A stretch of DNA of 35,737 bases from an uncultured Gammaproteobacteria bacterium. GTDB taxonomy: Bacteria; Pseudomonadota; Gammaproteobacteria; Pseudomonadales; Pseudohongiellaceae. A program made the translations under genes and the position numbers. How positions within the stretch are numbered: position 1 is the first letter of the stretch; each line of letters starts with the position of its first letter. Below, in pieces: positions 10,224 to 17,968 of this stretch. The notes below the pieces were generated by a model. That model searched no databases, was not told the DNA's origin, and saw only the letters and a list, made by a program, of their open reading frames with translations. Location of the stretch: contig CAJXPR010000026.1 in the NCBI GenBank assembly GCA_913058135.1, positions 1-35,737 on the forward strand. The letters are read 5' to 3'.

Positions 10224-10598
10224 ATGCCGCGAGGAAGCAAAGACAAATATACCGACAAGCAACAGCGAAAAGCCGAACACATTGAAGAAAGTTACGAAGA
10301 AAAAGGTGTCTCGCCTGATGAAGCTGAAGCCAGGGCGTGGGCCACTGTCAACAAGCAAAGCGGTGGCGGTGAGCGCAAGGGAGGCTCCGGACAGGACAAG
10401 AGTTCCAAAGAAAAATCAAGCGACCGTAGCGACTCGGCCAAACAGGCTGCGGACACCCGCAAGGGCAAGACCAAACAGGGCAAACTTGAGGACAAAACCA
10501 AGGATGAACTCATGAAGGAAGCGCAAAAACGTGATATTCACGGCCGCTCCAAAATGCGCAAGCAGGAGTTGATCACCGCACTGAAAAAGAGCGCCTGA
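10224..10598 (+). CDS. Small basic protein with C-terminal Rho_N/SAP-like domain
   Basis: This 124-residue, highly charged protein starts MPRGSKDKYTDKQQRKAEHIEESYEEKGV and continues AEARAWATVNKQSGGG, a widespread conserved hypothetical family often labelled plasmid-stabilisation-like without clear proof. A low-complexity Lys/Ser/Asp linker (about 50-90) leads to TKDELMKEAQKRDIHGRSKM, resembling the Rho N-terminal/SAP helix-extended-loop-helix fold that binds nucleic acid. I chose ATG 10224 because GGAGG lies 8 bases upstream; a longer frame from 10134 would translate the promoter repeat. It has its own candidate ECF-sigma promoter and is divergent from the glgE operon. A DNA/RNA-associated stress protein is an inference. 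Confidence 0.85.
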   Translation: MPRGSKDKYTDKQQRKAEHIEESYEEKGVSPDEAEARAWATVNKQSGGGERKGGSGQDKSSKEKSSDRSDSAKQAADTRKGKTKQGKLEDKTKDELMKEAQKRDIHGRSKMRKQELITALKKSA

Positions 10599-10667
10599 CG
10601 CGCGCACCGGCACCGCCGGCATTGCACCACACTGTTCACGTTGAGTTGATTGGCAGGGAGAGCTTTT

Positions 10668-12206
10668 ATGACGACGCAGCAGCATCATGGGTGTTACTGG
10701 GAGCAGTCCGCGCAGGGTCCGACATTTCCGTCCTTATCCGGGACCATGGATGTTGACGTGGCCGTTGTGGGCGCCGGCATTGTGGGTGTGACAACCGCCC
10801 GCTTGCTGAAGGACGCGGGGATGACCGTGGCGCTGATTGAGGCCCTCGAGATTGGCCATCAGGCCACCGGGCGCTCAACAGCCAAGGTCACCTCCCAGCA
10901 CGGTCTGATGTACCACACACTGGCGGACAAATTCAGTGAGCATCAGGCGCAGCTCTATGCCAGCGCGCAGGAACATGGACTGGCAACGATACGGCGTCTG
11001 GTCGCGGAGCATGCGATCGAGTGCGATCTGGAAAGTGCCGCAGCCTATACTTACACCTGCGATCAGTCACAGATCTATAATATCGAGCGCGAAGTCGAGC
11101 TCACCAGACGACTGGGATTGCCAGCCTCCTATGTCAGGACGACTGAACTGCCCTTTGCCATTGCGGGGGCGATACGTTTCGACGATCAGGCCCGGTTCCA
11201 TCCCGCGCAATACCTCAAAGGACTGGCGGCAACCATCCCCGGTGAGGGTTGCCACGTATTTGCGGACAGCCCCGTCACGGCCTGGCAATCAGGACGCGTG
11301 GACACGCCCCACGGTCACGTCAATGCCCGTCATGTGGTGATGGCCACGCACCTGCCGCTGGGCAACACCGGTGGTTATTACATGCGTGCATTCCCGCAGG
11401 CTGAACCTGTTGTGGCGGCCAGGATACCAGCCACTGTGGCGGAATCGCTGCAGGGCATGTACGTCAATGTGGAAAATCCACGGTATTCCATCCGCACCCA
11501 TATCAACGCTGCTGGCGACCCATACGCTATCGTGGCCGGCAGTGCATTCAAGCCCGGCCACGTCGAAGACGAGCGACGGCATTTTAACGATATAGAGTCC
11601 TGGCTAAGGACAAATTTCCAGGCAGAACCCGCCGCTTACCGTTGGGTAAACCAGGACTACACGTCCATGGACAGCGTACCGTACGTAGGCTGGTCTACAT
11701 CGCTGGGCGACCCCTGCCTGGTTGCCACCGGTTTTGCGGCGTGGGGTATCACCAACGGCAGCTCGGCGGCCTCGATACTGTGCGCTCTGCTCACCGGCGG
11801 CAGTAACCCATGGCTGGAGCTGTTTGATGCCAAACGAATCCGTCCGCTGGCTGGTGCCTCGACGTTTGTCAAGGAAACCGCCTCGGTAGCTCACCATTTT
11901 GTCAGCGGCCACCTGAGTAGCAGACCCGGACCGGTGGACGCGTTGGCCCGCAATGAAGCGGCGGTGATGAAAATCGATGATCGCAAGGTGGCCGCCTATC
12001 GTGACGAGCATGATCACCTGCATGTGGTGTCAGCGACCTGCACACATCTGGGTTGTGTGGTTGGCTGGAACGAAGCGGACCGCACCTGGGATTGCCCGTG
12101 TCACGGATCCCGCTTCGATCACGATGGGACGGTACTGCATGGTCCGGCGGTGAAACCGCTGGAACACTACACACCCTCAGTTAATGGCAAGCATCATCGG
12201 GGTTGA
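10668..12206 (+). CDS. FAD-dependent oxidoreductase with C-terminal Rieske domain
   Basis: This 512-residue protein has an N-terminal DAO-type FAD domain with VVGAGIVGVTTARLL (about 33-47) and TGRSTAKVTSQHG. The C-terminal Rieske [2Fe-2S] domain shows ligands C458/H460 (CTHLGC) and C476/H479 (CPCHGSRF). Such fusions (YhfW-like) are cytosolic and their physiological substrate is not known. I start at ATG 10668 (MTTQQHHGCYWEQ), with AGGGAG upstream, rather than the TTG at 10650. It lies 69 bases after the Rho_N-like gene in the same direction, with no clear promoter between, so co-transcription is plausible. Its 3' end overlaps the convergent hemerythrin gene by 13 bases. Confidence 0.9.
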   Translation: MTTQQHHGCYWEQSAQGPTFPSLSGTMDVDVAVVGAGIVGVTTARLLKDAGMTVALIEALEIGHQATGRSTAKVTSQHGLMYHTLADKFSEHQAQLYASAQEHGLATIRRLVAEHAIECDLESAAAYTYTCDQSQIYNIEREVELTRRLGLPASYVRTTELPFAIAGAIRFDDQARFHPAQYLKGLAATIPGEGCHVFADSPVTAWQSGRVDTPHGHVNARHVVMATHLPLGNTGGYYMRAFPQAEPVVAARIPATVAESLQGMYVNVENPRYSIRTHINAAGDPYAIVAGSAFKPGHVEDERRHFNDIESWLRTNFQAEPAAYRWVNQDYTSMDSVPYVGWSTSLGDPCLVATGFAAWGITNGSSAASILCALLTGGSNPWLELFDAKRIRPLAGASTFVKETASVAHHFVSGHLSSRPGPVDALARNEAAVMKIDDRKVAAYRDEHDHLHVVSATCTHLGCVVGWNEADRTWDCPCHGSRFDHDGTVLHGPAVKPLEHYTPSVNGKHHRG

Positions 12207-12661
12207 TCCAGGATTTCCTGTTTGCGCTGCCTGATTTTTGCGCCAACCTCCACCAGGTCGGCTTCGGCAGCACGCAACAGCGGAAACATTTCCTTTTCCT
12301 CCTCCTTGACGTGATGGTTGATGTATTCAGACAGAACTTTTACCTTGGCGTCAAACAGGTCCTCGTCACTGTTCATCTCCAGTATCTGCTTGATGAGGTC
12401 CTTGGCGCTTGAGTGTTCAACGATGGCTTCGTTGGCCAGGGCTTTTTCCTTGCTTACTTTCCTGACAAACAGCGGGTAAAGAATTTCTTCTTCAACCTGA
12501 GTGTGCGCAAGTAGCTCCGAGCAGATCTCGTCAGCCAGTTTTTTCTTGCTGACATACGCCTGGGGGCCAAGCTCCTCGTATTGCCTGAAGGCCTTTTTTA
12601 CTTTCTTGTGATCCGCTATCAGCAGTTTTATGGCATCGTCCTTTCCGTTTGAATTTTTCAT
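12194..12661 (-). CDS. Hemerythrin HHE cation-binding domain protein
   Basis: This 155-residue all-helical protein has the HHE arrangement: DHKKVKKAFRQYE, then HTQVEEEILYPLF, EHSSAKDLI and a final NHHVKEEEKEMFPLL. These His/Glu positions would bind a di-iron centre. Proteins of this kind are linked to oxygen, NO or iron stress; the exact function here is not shown by sequence. ATG 12661 is chosen because GGAGTGG lies a few bases upstream; the TTG three bases further is less likely. It is a single gene, convergent with the Rieske oxidoreductase. No convincing promoter was found, although a GC palindrome lies about 50 bases upstream. Confidence 0.93.
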   Translation of the reverse strand: MKNSNGKDDAIKLLIADHKKVKKAFRQYEELGPQAYVSKKKLADEICSELLAHTQVEEEILYPLFVRKVSKEKALANEAIVEHSSAKDLIKQILEMNSDEDLFDAKVKVLSEYINHHVKEEEKEMFPLLRAAEADLVEVGAKIRQRKQEILDQPR

Positions 12662-12713
12662 CAAACCACTCCTTTTTTTTTGCGTTGATATTTATCCGTT
12701 TTAACATCAAGAC

Positions 12714-12727
12714 CGCCCCGCGGGGTG
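12714..12727. repeat. GC-rich palindrome upstream of the hemerythrin gene
   Basis: CCCCGCGGGG forms a 10-bp perfect palindrome, flanked by further near-pairing CC/GG. It lies between the end of the K+ channel gene and the hemerythrin start. It could be a leader hairpin or an operator; nothing distinguishes these. Confidence 0.35.
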
Positions 12728-12755
12728 GCACCTGTACACTATCAGACAAGAAGAT

Positions 12756-12776
12756 GCGGCGCCAGTTCAGCGCCGC
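12756..12776 (-). terminator. Hairpin spanning the stop codon of the K+ channel gene
   Basis: A 7-bp perfect GC stem (GCGGCGC / GCGCCGC) with a 7-base loop contains the TGA stop (12769-12767). On the minus strand it is followed by ATCTTCTTGTC, which is only moderately T-rich. It is probably the terminator of the DUF4142-TIGR02587-TIGR02588-channel operon, but the tract is weak. Confidence 0.5.
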
Positions 12777-13738
12777 GTGTCCGAATGGCCGCGCCAATAG
12801 TTGGCATCGACGTAGGCGTTCAGCCTCTTCTCAAATGACTGGTCACGGGAACTGTTACTGCGTTTTGATGCCATCGGCCTGGCGGCCTGTCCGTGTTTAT
12901 CGGGGCTGGTCAGCGGCCAGCGATCCGCTGTAGCGTTAAGGACGAGGGTGCGCAGCAGTGCGCAGGTATTTTCCGTTTGCACCGCCATCGGCGCTGGCAA
13001 CTGATCCTGGTCTGCTGACAGGCCAGCAAGGTATCGATACAGGCGATATACATTCAACGACAAACACACCTGCTCGGAGCGTTCACTGAAAAAGCGGATG
13101 ACCGGATAGGCCAGATATTTTTGTGCTGCACCGGCAATAGCCATGTCCAGACTCCCCAAACGCGAACACATGAAATCGAGCAACTGGGCACGCTGTTCAT
13201 CCGACGGTTGCACCACGCGGTGATTGATCAGCACGTTGATCATCAACGCCAGGCGCCGGTTCTCGACGACCGCCGTCAGCACCTGGATACTGTAGGTGAT
13301 GGCCAGTGACAGCAGGAACAATCCGTTAAACCCGGCCGCGACTGAGGCAATACGTCCTGGCGTATTGAGGGCACGCAGATCGCCGTAACCAATGGTAGTG
13401 ATGGTGTAACCGGCATAGTAGATGCGCTCCGTCATTGCGGCGGGCACCGACGTCTGGGCATTGACAAGGGTGATTCCCTGCCAGCAGAAAATCAGTACCC
13501 AGCCGGCCCACAGACAGATAATCCAGAAGAGAATAATACCCAGCAGTGTCGCCGGGCCACTGATAAGACTTAAACGAGGGTGTCTGGTTATTCCCGCGAT
13601 ACGTAGGCAGCGCCACAGGATATGCGAAACCGGTCGCGACACGGGGCCGGCACCTTCCATGGTCAATGTCGTCACCACCTGATCGAGCATGACAACCACG
13701 ATAAGAATGACACCGACAAACGCAAGCACAATTGACAC
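12767..13738 (-). CDS. Two-TM-type potassium channel (Ion_trans_2)
   Basis: This 323-residue membrane protein has an N-terminal hydrophobic segment (about 2-22), a second (LLGIILFWIICLWAGWVLIF), a pore loop with selectivity filter TTIGYGDL, and an inner helix (NGLFLLSLAITYSIQVL). The soluble C-terminal half (~150 residues) shows no recognisable RCK nucleotide-binding domain. The filter GYG indicates K+ selectivity. I chose GTG 13738, two bases after the TIGR02588 stop, because GGGAG lies 7 bases upstream; an ATG 33 codons earlier would overlap the neighbouring gene by 98 bases. As the last gene of a four-gene operon with two orphan membrane-related families, it may form an envelope or osmotic response unit. 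Confidence 0.88.
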   Translation of the reverse strand: MSIVLAFVGVILIVVVMLDQVVTTLTMEGAGPVSRPVSHILWRCLRIAGITRHPRLSLISGPATLLGIILFWIICLWAGWVLIFCWQGITLVNAQTSVPAAMTERIYYAGYTITTIGYGDLRALNTPGRIASVAAGFNGLFLLSLAITYSIQVLTAVVENRRLALMINVLINHRVVQPSDEQRAQLLDFMCSRLGSLDMAIAGAAQKYLAYPVIRFFSERSEQVCLSLNVYRLYRYLAGLSADQDQLPAPMAVQTENTCALLRTLVLNATADRWPLTSPDKHGQAARPMASKRSNSSRDQSFEKRLNAYVDANYWRGHSDTRR

Positions 13739-13739
13739 G

Positions 13740-14150
13740 TCAAGGCTCCCGATATCCGAGCGGCCTGAACACCAACTCGCCCCGGGCAGGATCAGTCGCA
13801 AAGTAAAACCCGACCCGACGCGTTGAATCGGGCGCAAGATAATCCAACTGACTGGACGCCGTTTCCGGCGGTGCGTCAGTGCCCCGTAGTTGCGCCTCCA
13901 GCTGCAGGTCTGCCGCAGTCAAGCCGCCCGAATTGCTGACATCGACCAGCACCAGATAGCTCGCCTCGCCTGGTCGTACTGAAACCAGTTCAAAGCGAAT
14001 ATCAGGTGGGTTGTCGCTACCCTGAAGCGCCGCATGCGTCAGGTAGACGACGGTAAAACACACGAGCAGAAAGCCGGCGATTCCAACCAGCCGCTCCCAC
14101 AAAGGCGTCTGTTGCCACTGCCGTGATGAAAAAATTCCTTTTTCCGTCAA
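13740..14150 (-). CDS. TIGR02588 family protein
   Basis: This 136-residue protein has one N-terminal membrane anchor (LVGIAGFLLVCFTVVYLTHA, about 20-39) and a periplasmic-looking beta-rich domain (IRFELVSVRPGEASYLVLVDVSNSG onward). From memory, TIGR02588 proteins are nearly always found beside TIGR02587 membrane proteins, as here; their function is unknown. The start is TTG 14150, supported by GGGAGGGA six bases upstream and 27 bases after the TIGR02587 stop. It ends two bases before the K+ channel start. A coupled accessory role to the membrane partner is inference from the conserved pairing. Confidence 0.78.
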   Translation of the reverse strand: MTEKGIFSSRQWQQTPLWERLVGIAGFLLVCFTVVYLTHAALQGSDNPPDIRFELVSVRPGEASYLVLVDVSNSGGLTAADLQLEAQLRGTDAPPETASSQLDYLAPDSTRRVGFYFATDPARGELVFRPLGYREP

Positions 14151-14177
14151 TCCGGATCCCTCCCGACGATTGCGGTC

Positions 14178-14996
14178 TCAAATAATCAGTCGTGCCGCCG
14201 CCGCGCCGATCCCGGCCGGAAACAGCAGGACAATGGAAATGGCCACGAACTGGCCGGTGCCCAGGCCATCAGTGTGACCAAACACCCATAACATCAGCAC
14301 GCTGGTCACCAATGCAACCACAAAGGCGGTGCAGGTTCGGGCCAGATAAATGAAACTGTTACTTGCCCAGTGGCTGTTGCGTCCGGGAGACGTACTACTG
14401 GCAAAACTGAAAATGTACATGATCACAAATGTGACCATAAACAACGCCAGCAAATGCCAGGATGTCATCTGGTAGGTAATCAGACGTATCTCTTCCGTTG
14501 GTGCCACGTTCAGCGCGAGAAACAGGGCGCCGACTATCATCACAACGAGCCTGTCACGGCCGGTTTTTTCTGCAGCCCGGTCATGTTCGCCGCTGCCCAG
14601 TTCACTTCTGGCCAGCAACGCGCCAAGACTCGCCGGTATCGCCTGCAGCATGGTGGAGCTGAAATTGACGCCTGCGTCCTTGTCAGGGCTGATTTCGTGA
14701 AACAGGTACAACACAATGCCGGAGACAATAAAACCGAATGCATAGGCGACAAAAACGTCGATAATATTGTCAAGCGGCAGACGACTGTTCTTGAAACCGA
14801 TGACACTCGACACCCCGACCAGCACGGGCAGGCTGATCAGCACCAACAACAATAACCGCAGTGGATCAACAAAAAGTCCCAGCCACCACATCTCCATGGT
14901 CATCATCAGTGGCATACCGAACACAACGGCACCTCCGACCGCCCTGCCGATACCCAGCCACTGGGCCCGGTGTTTCGGTTGGCGAGCCGGAGGCAC
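14178..14996 (-). CDS. TIGR02587 family integral membrane protein
   Basis: This 272-residue protein has about seven membrane segments, including GGAVVFGMPLMMTMEMWWLGL near 22-42 and VAISIVLLFPAGIGAAAARLI at the end. The MEMWWLG signature and the adjacent TIGR02588 gene match the described TIGR02587/TIGR02588 two-gene unit of unknown function. Start GTG 14996 has AGGGA eight bases upstream; the first ATG would remove the first membrane segment. It follows DUF4142 by 27 bases in the same direction. Conserved charged residues inside the membrane region (for example APTEEIRLITYQM) hint at transport or ion movement, but this is speculation. Confidence 0.8.
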   Translation of the reverse strand: MPPARQPKHRAQWLGIGRAVGGAVVFGMPLMMTMEMWWLGLFVDPLRLLLLVLISLPVLVGVSSVIGFKNSRLPLDNIIDVFVAYAFGFIVSGIVLYLFHEISPDKDAGVNFSSTMLQAIPASLGALLARSELGSGEHDRAAEKTGRDRLVVMIVGALFLALNVAPTEEIRLITYQMTSWHLLALFMVTFVIMYIFSFASSTSPGRNSHWASNSFIYLARTCTAFVVALVTSVLMLWVFGHTDGLGTGQFVAISIVLLFPAGIGAAAARLII

Positions 14997-15023
14997 TGCT
15001 TTGTCCCTGAGATTACGCTCGGG

Positions 15024-15764
15024 TTAACGCGTCATGTGTTGCGCTTTCAGATCGTTGGCCATGCGCAGGTGCTCTTGCAATACAGGCAGTTTGTTCTGCG
15101 CAAATGTGCGCACCTCCGGGTGATCGGAACGGGCGCCACGCTCAAACAGTTCAATGGTTTCCTCATGCGCCTCGATCTGATTGTTGATATAGGCCTCGTC
15201 AAACGACTCACCGCTCCTGACGCTGAGAATCATCGCCTTGGCGCGGTCCATCAGCGTCGGGTCATCGGCTACCTCCAGACCTTCTGCCTGCGCAATGGCC
15301 CTCAGCTCGTCGTTGGCCGCGGAATGATCCTCGATCATCTTGTTGGCAAACCCGTGCAGAGCGGGGCTGCCTTCGTCAAGCGCCATACGCGCAGTTTCCA
15401 CCTCAGCTATGCCTTTGGCGGCTGCTGTTTCTACAAATTCTTCGGCTTCAATTGCATTATCATCCATGTTGTAACGCTCCAGATTGCGGTTGGTTTCGTT
15501 GGTGGTTAATGCATTCGCGGGACGCGAATCTTCCCGGTTCATATCGCGATCGGTTTCATTCAGGGTATTGTCCTGATTGCGGTCCTGTCGATCGCGATCC
15601 ATCCGGTTACGGTCGGCGTTGTTGACATCATTGTCAATCGTATTGCCAGTAGTTGGGTTGTTTGTGGTGCCAGTAGTAGTTTCTTGCTCTTGCTGATTAG
15701 CATGAAGCGTCACAGAAAATCCCAACGCGGCAATGATGGCGGCGCTCAGTAGTGTGTTTTTCAT
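15024..15764 (-). CDS. Exported DUF4142 protein
   Basis: This 246-residue protein has a clear signal peptide (MKNTLLSAAIIAALGFSVTLHA, cut near residue 22). A low-complexity Asn/Asp/Arg/Thr linker (about 23-100, with DRNRMDRDRQDRNQD-type repeats) precedes a helical DUF4142 domain (about 105-240: EEFVETAAAKGIAEVETARMA and HAEETIE-like His/Glu segments resembling ferritin-like folds). DUF4142 proteins are predicted periplasmic and stress-associated, with no proven function. The ATG has GGAG about 8 bases upstream. It is first in the unit leading to the K+ channel, behind a GAACTT-N16-TCACA promoter candidate. The unstructured acidic/basic linker is unusually long for the family. Confidence 0.88.
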   Translation of the reverse strand: MKNTLLSAAIIAALGFSVTLHANQQEQETTTGTTNNPTTGNTIDNDVNNADRNRMDRDRQDRNQDNTLNETDRDMNREDSRPANALTTNETNRNLERYNMDDNAIEAEEFVETAAAKGIAEVETARMALDEGSPALHGFANKMIEDHSAANDELRAIAQAEGLEVADDPTLMDRAKAMILSVRSGESFDEAYINNQIEAHEETIELFERGARSDHPEVRTFAQNKLPVLQEHLRMANDLKAQHMTR

Positions 15765-15859
15765 CGTACTTCTCCATTTGAACTATCCATTTTAAGTAAC
15801 AGATTTTCCATTTTCGCAGAAAAACATTTTTACGCACGGGACTCGTTTGCCCTGCTAAT

Positions 15860-15886
15860 TGTGACACCCGGGCAGCGACAAAGTTC
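15860..15886 (-). promoter_or_regulatory. Candidate ECF sigma (RpoE/AlgU-like) promoter of the DUF4142 operon
   Basis: On the minus strand GAACTT (15886-15881) is followed by exactly 16 bases and TCACA (15864-15860). The -35 is a perfect match and overlaps the 3' end of the upstream hydrolase gene. The predicted leader is about 90 bases. Confidence 0.55.
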
Positions 15887-16649
15887 AACGTTCAAGGCCC
15901 AGCACAGGGTCCTTGATGCGCGACCCGATCACCATCTCGGTGGCCCAGTCATGCAGAATCATACTGTAGGCTTTCTGACATTTTTCCGTAGAAAGTCCGT
16001 GATCTGCGCCTTCGATAATCCGGTGTGTCAGTGAATGCGTGGCCGCAAAAGCCGACCGGTAACTCATGATGGTCGGGTGCGGTACAAAGTCATCTGTTTC
16101 GGACTCTATCAACAGAACATCGCCACCAAAGTCCGCGCAGGCGGCCAGCGCACGATTGTCATCGGGCGTCCAGCGCGAGGATCGATAGACCATCAATCTG
16201 TCCCGGTCCAGGCTGACCTTGGGCAGCTCCCACTCCTCGTCCCAGTACAGCGCCGGCGCTCGCAATGCGAGCCAGCGCACAGGTCGCAATCCTGTGAGTA
16301 ACGCCGACAGATAACCACCGTAGCTGGTGCCGATGACGCCGATACGGGATTCGTCCACCGAACGTTGTTCAGCCAGACAGTCATACGCTGCAAGGACATC
16401 GGCAAGGCTATCCGGTCGGCGCACTGAACGGCGTTGGGATTCGGTATTTTCATGACCACGCAGATCGAATGTCAGACACAGGCAACCCAGCCCGGCGATT
16501 TTTTCGGCCCTGGCCAGATCGCGCTGGCGGTTGCCACCCCAGCCATGCACAAACAGGAAGCCGGGCATTCTGGCTTCCGGTGCCAACATGGTGCCTGCAA
16601 TATGCTCTTCACCAACCGGGATGTTGACGGATTTAATCTGCGCGTTCAT
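15885..16649 (-). CDS. Alpha/beta hydrolase (dienelactone hydrolase/S9-like)
   Basis: This 254-residue cytosolic hydrolase has the nucleophile elbow GTSYGGY, the oxyanion strand FLFVHGWGGN, an Asp in ESETDDFVPH and the His in IIEGADHGLS, giving a complete Ser-Asp-His triad. The substrate cannot be read from sequence; it could be an esterase, thioesterase or peptidase. ATG 16649 overlaps the DUF3182 gene by 17 bases, so the two are one operon and may act together. The 3' end contains the -35 of the downstream DUF4142 promoter. A GTG three bases upstream is an alternative start. Confidence 0.9.
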   Translation of the reverse strand: MNAQIKSVNIPVGEEHIAGTMLAPEARMPGFLFVHGWGGNRQRDLARAEKIAGLGCLCLTFDLRGHENTESQRRSVRRPDSLADVLAAYDCLAEQRSVDESRIGVIGTSYGGYLSALLTGLRPVRWLALRAPALYWDEEWELPKVSLDRDRLMVYRSSRWTPDDNRALAACADFGGDVLLIESETDDFVPHPTIMSYRSAFAATHSLTHRIIEGADHGLSTEKCQKAYSMILHDWATEMVIGSRIKDPVLGLER

Positions 16650-17781
16650 CACAAACCACCTTCACACATTTGATGATATCGCCGACAACGGCGTCGCAAC
16701 CGCGGTAAATCATTCTTGCGCCCTCCGGCGGCACTGTGTCGGCGCCGTAGAGTTCCATGGAAGCTGCCTGTACGGTTGCGATGTCGGGATTGCGCGCCAG
16801 CTCTGCCAGGCCAAAAATTTCGGCGCTGCTGGCCCCGCCGATACGCCACGATTGCTCAAGCACACCGGACACCGGCTCGCCGCGGGCATTGACACCGACG
16901 GCGACGTCGTAGTTGCGTCGCGACAGCAGCAGGCCGTTGAACACCGCCAGTGCTGCCTGTTCGTAGCATCGGGCCTGACTGATGACAGTCGCCAGCCCGG
17001 GACACAATCGCGTTGCCAGCAGCGCATCGTAGTCACCGCGGGTCATCAGCAGGCGGGTGCCGCCATAAACCATGTCGCCGTTATTGTCGGCAACAAGACC
17101 CTGTGTGCCGACATAGCTGGCAATCTGACCGCCGATATTTATCTGTCCAACGCTGAACGTTTTGACGTCGACCAGATGCTCCTCAACGACCAGCCCATCA
17201 GCATGGACCTCGCTCTCGGACATTGCCGCCAGCTCAACGTATAACGCCATAGGCGTGTCGACAACACGCTGCCCCTTGCCGGCTTTGCCCTGACACGACT
17301 TCAGCCGTATTGGCCCCTGCTCCAGCAAATGCAGCCCTGCAGCCAGTGCATCATCAAGACTGAACACGGTGTAACCGCGCAGCACAACATGACCGGCCAG
17401 ATCCATGAAGTCCGGATTCCAGTCAGCGGGCGCGACGGCACGTTCATTCCATAATGGATGGGACAGCGCCTTTGTCGCCATCCAGCGTGCCGGCACCACG
17501 CCGCCAAAAAAGTCCTGCTCGGTGGCAATGTGAAGATTCTGACAGGTCGCTCTGGTCAGTGTGTCCGAAGGCACATAATAACCAGCCACATTCGTCACCG
17601 GACTGGCTCCCGAATCACCTCCGAAAGCACCCCTGAAATCACCACAGAAATGACCGCCAAGCAGGCCGGCGATTTCTTCACAGATAGTCCTGTGTACGAC
17701 AGTTTCATGCTCGGCACAGTACTGTTCACAGGGGTACAGGTAAATGCCACGTTTGGGTATGGTTTGCGTCGATGAGAGCAA
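16633..17781 (-). CDS. DUF3182 family protein (possible ATP-grasp fold)
   Basis: This 382-residue protein matches from memory the DUF3182 pattern: YYVPSDTLT, then EQDFFGGVVPARWMATKALSHPLW, GYTVFSLDDALAAG, and IRLKSCQGKAGKGQRVV followed by VVEEHL. The Gly/Lys-rich loop followed by an acidic strand resembles the nucleotide-binding part of ATP-grasp ligases, but no activity is known to me. Start TTG 17781 is supported by AAGGAGGTG seven bases upstream. It is first in a two-gene operon with the alpha/beta hydrolase and diverges from ku. A ligase/hydrolase pair that makes and opens an ester or amide is a testable inference only. Confidence 0.75.
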   Translation of the reverse strand: MLSSTQTIPKRGIYLYPCEQYCAEHETVVHRTICEEIAGLLGGHFCGDFRGAFGGDSGASPVTNVAGYYVPSDTLTRATCQNLHIATEQDFFGGVVPARWMATKALSHPLWNERAVAPADWNPDFMDLAGHVVLRGYTVFSLDDALAAGLHLLEQGPIRLKSCQGKAGKGQRVVDTPMALYVELAAMSESEVHADGLVVEEHLVDVKTFSVGQINIGGQIASYVGTQGLVADNNGDMVYGGTRLLMTRGDYDALLATRLCPGLATVISQARCYEQAALAVFNGLLLSRRNYDVAVGVNARGEPVSGVLEQSWRIGGASSAEIFGLAELARNPDIATVQAASMELYGADTVPPEGARMIYRGCDAVVGDIIKCVKVVCDERAD

Positions 17782-17858
17782 GATGACACCTCCTTGTGTC
17801 GCAAATCAGCTCCGGAACATGCTGTTTTGCCATCCATCCCTTTTTAACCCTGCAACCG

Positions 17859-17885
17859 GTTGACCGCATGCGCCAAATATTGTTC
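17859..17885 (-). promoter_or_regulatory. Candidate ECF sigma (RpoE/AlgU-like) promoter of the DUF3182 operon
   Basis: On the minus strand GG-GAACAA (hexamer 17885-17880) is followed by 16 bases and TCAAC (17863-17859). The predicted start is about 70 bases before TTG 17781. Confidence 0.45.
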
Positions 17886-17908
17886 CCGGCTTTTTTTCAC
17901 CTCGCCAT

Positions 17909-17936
17909 GAAACTTTAGGAGTGGGCGACGGTCACT
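17909..17936 (+). promoter_or_regulatory. Candidate ECF sigma (RpoE/AlgU-like) promoter of ku-ligD
   Basis: G-AAACTT (17909-17915), 16 bases, then TCACT (17932-17936). The predicted start is about 25 bases before the Ku ATG at 17969. It diverges from the DUF3182 promoter about 24 bases away. Confidence 0.42.
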
Positions 17937-17968
17937 TTTATGAAGGCATGGTAAACAGGGAGGTGCCA

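Noticed and set aside
9221-10285. 354-residue plus-strand frame
   Set aside because: Antisense to the SDR gene and runs through the repeat and promoter region.
12672-12712. TTGATG-N16-TCAAC upstream of hemerythrin as another RpoE-like promoter
   Set aside because: The -10-like TCAAC fits but the -35 does not resemble GAACTT.
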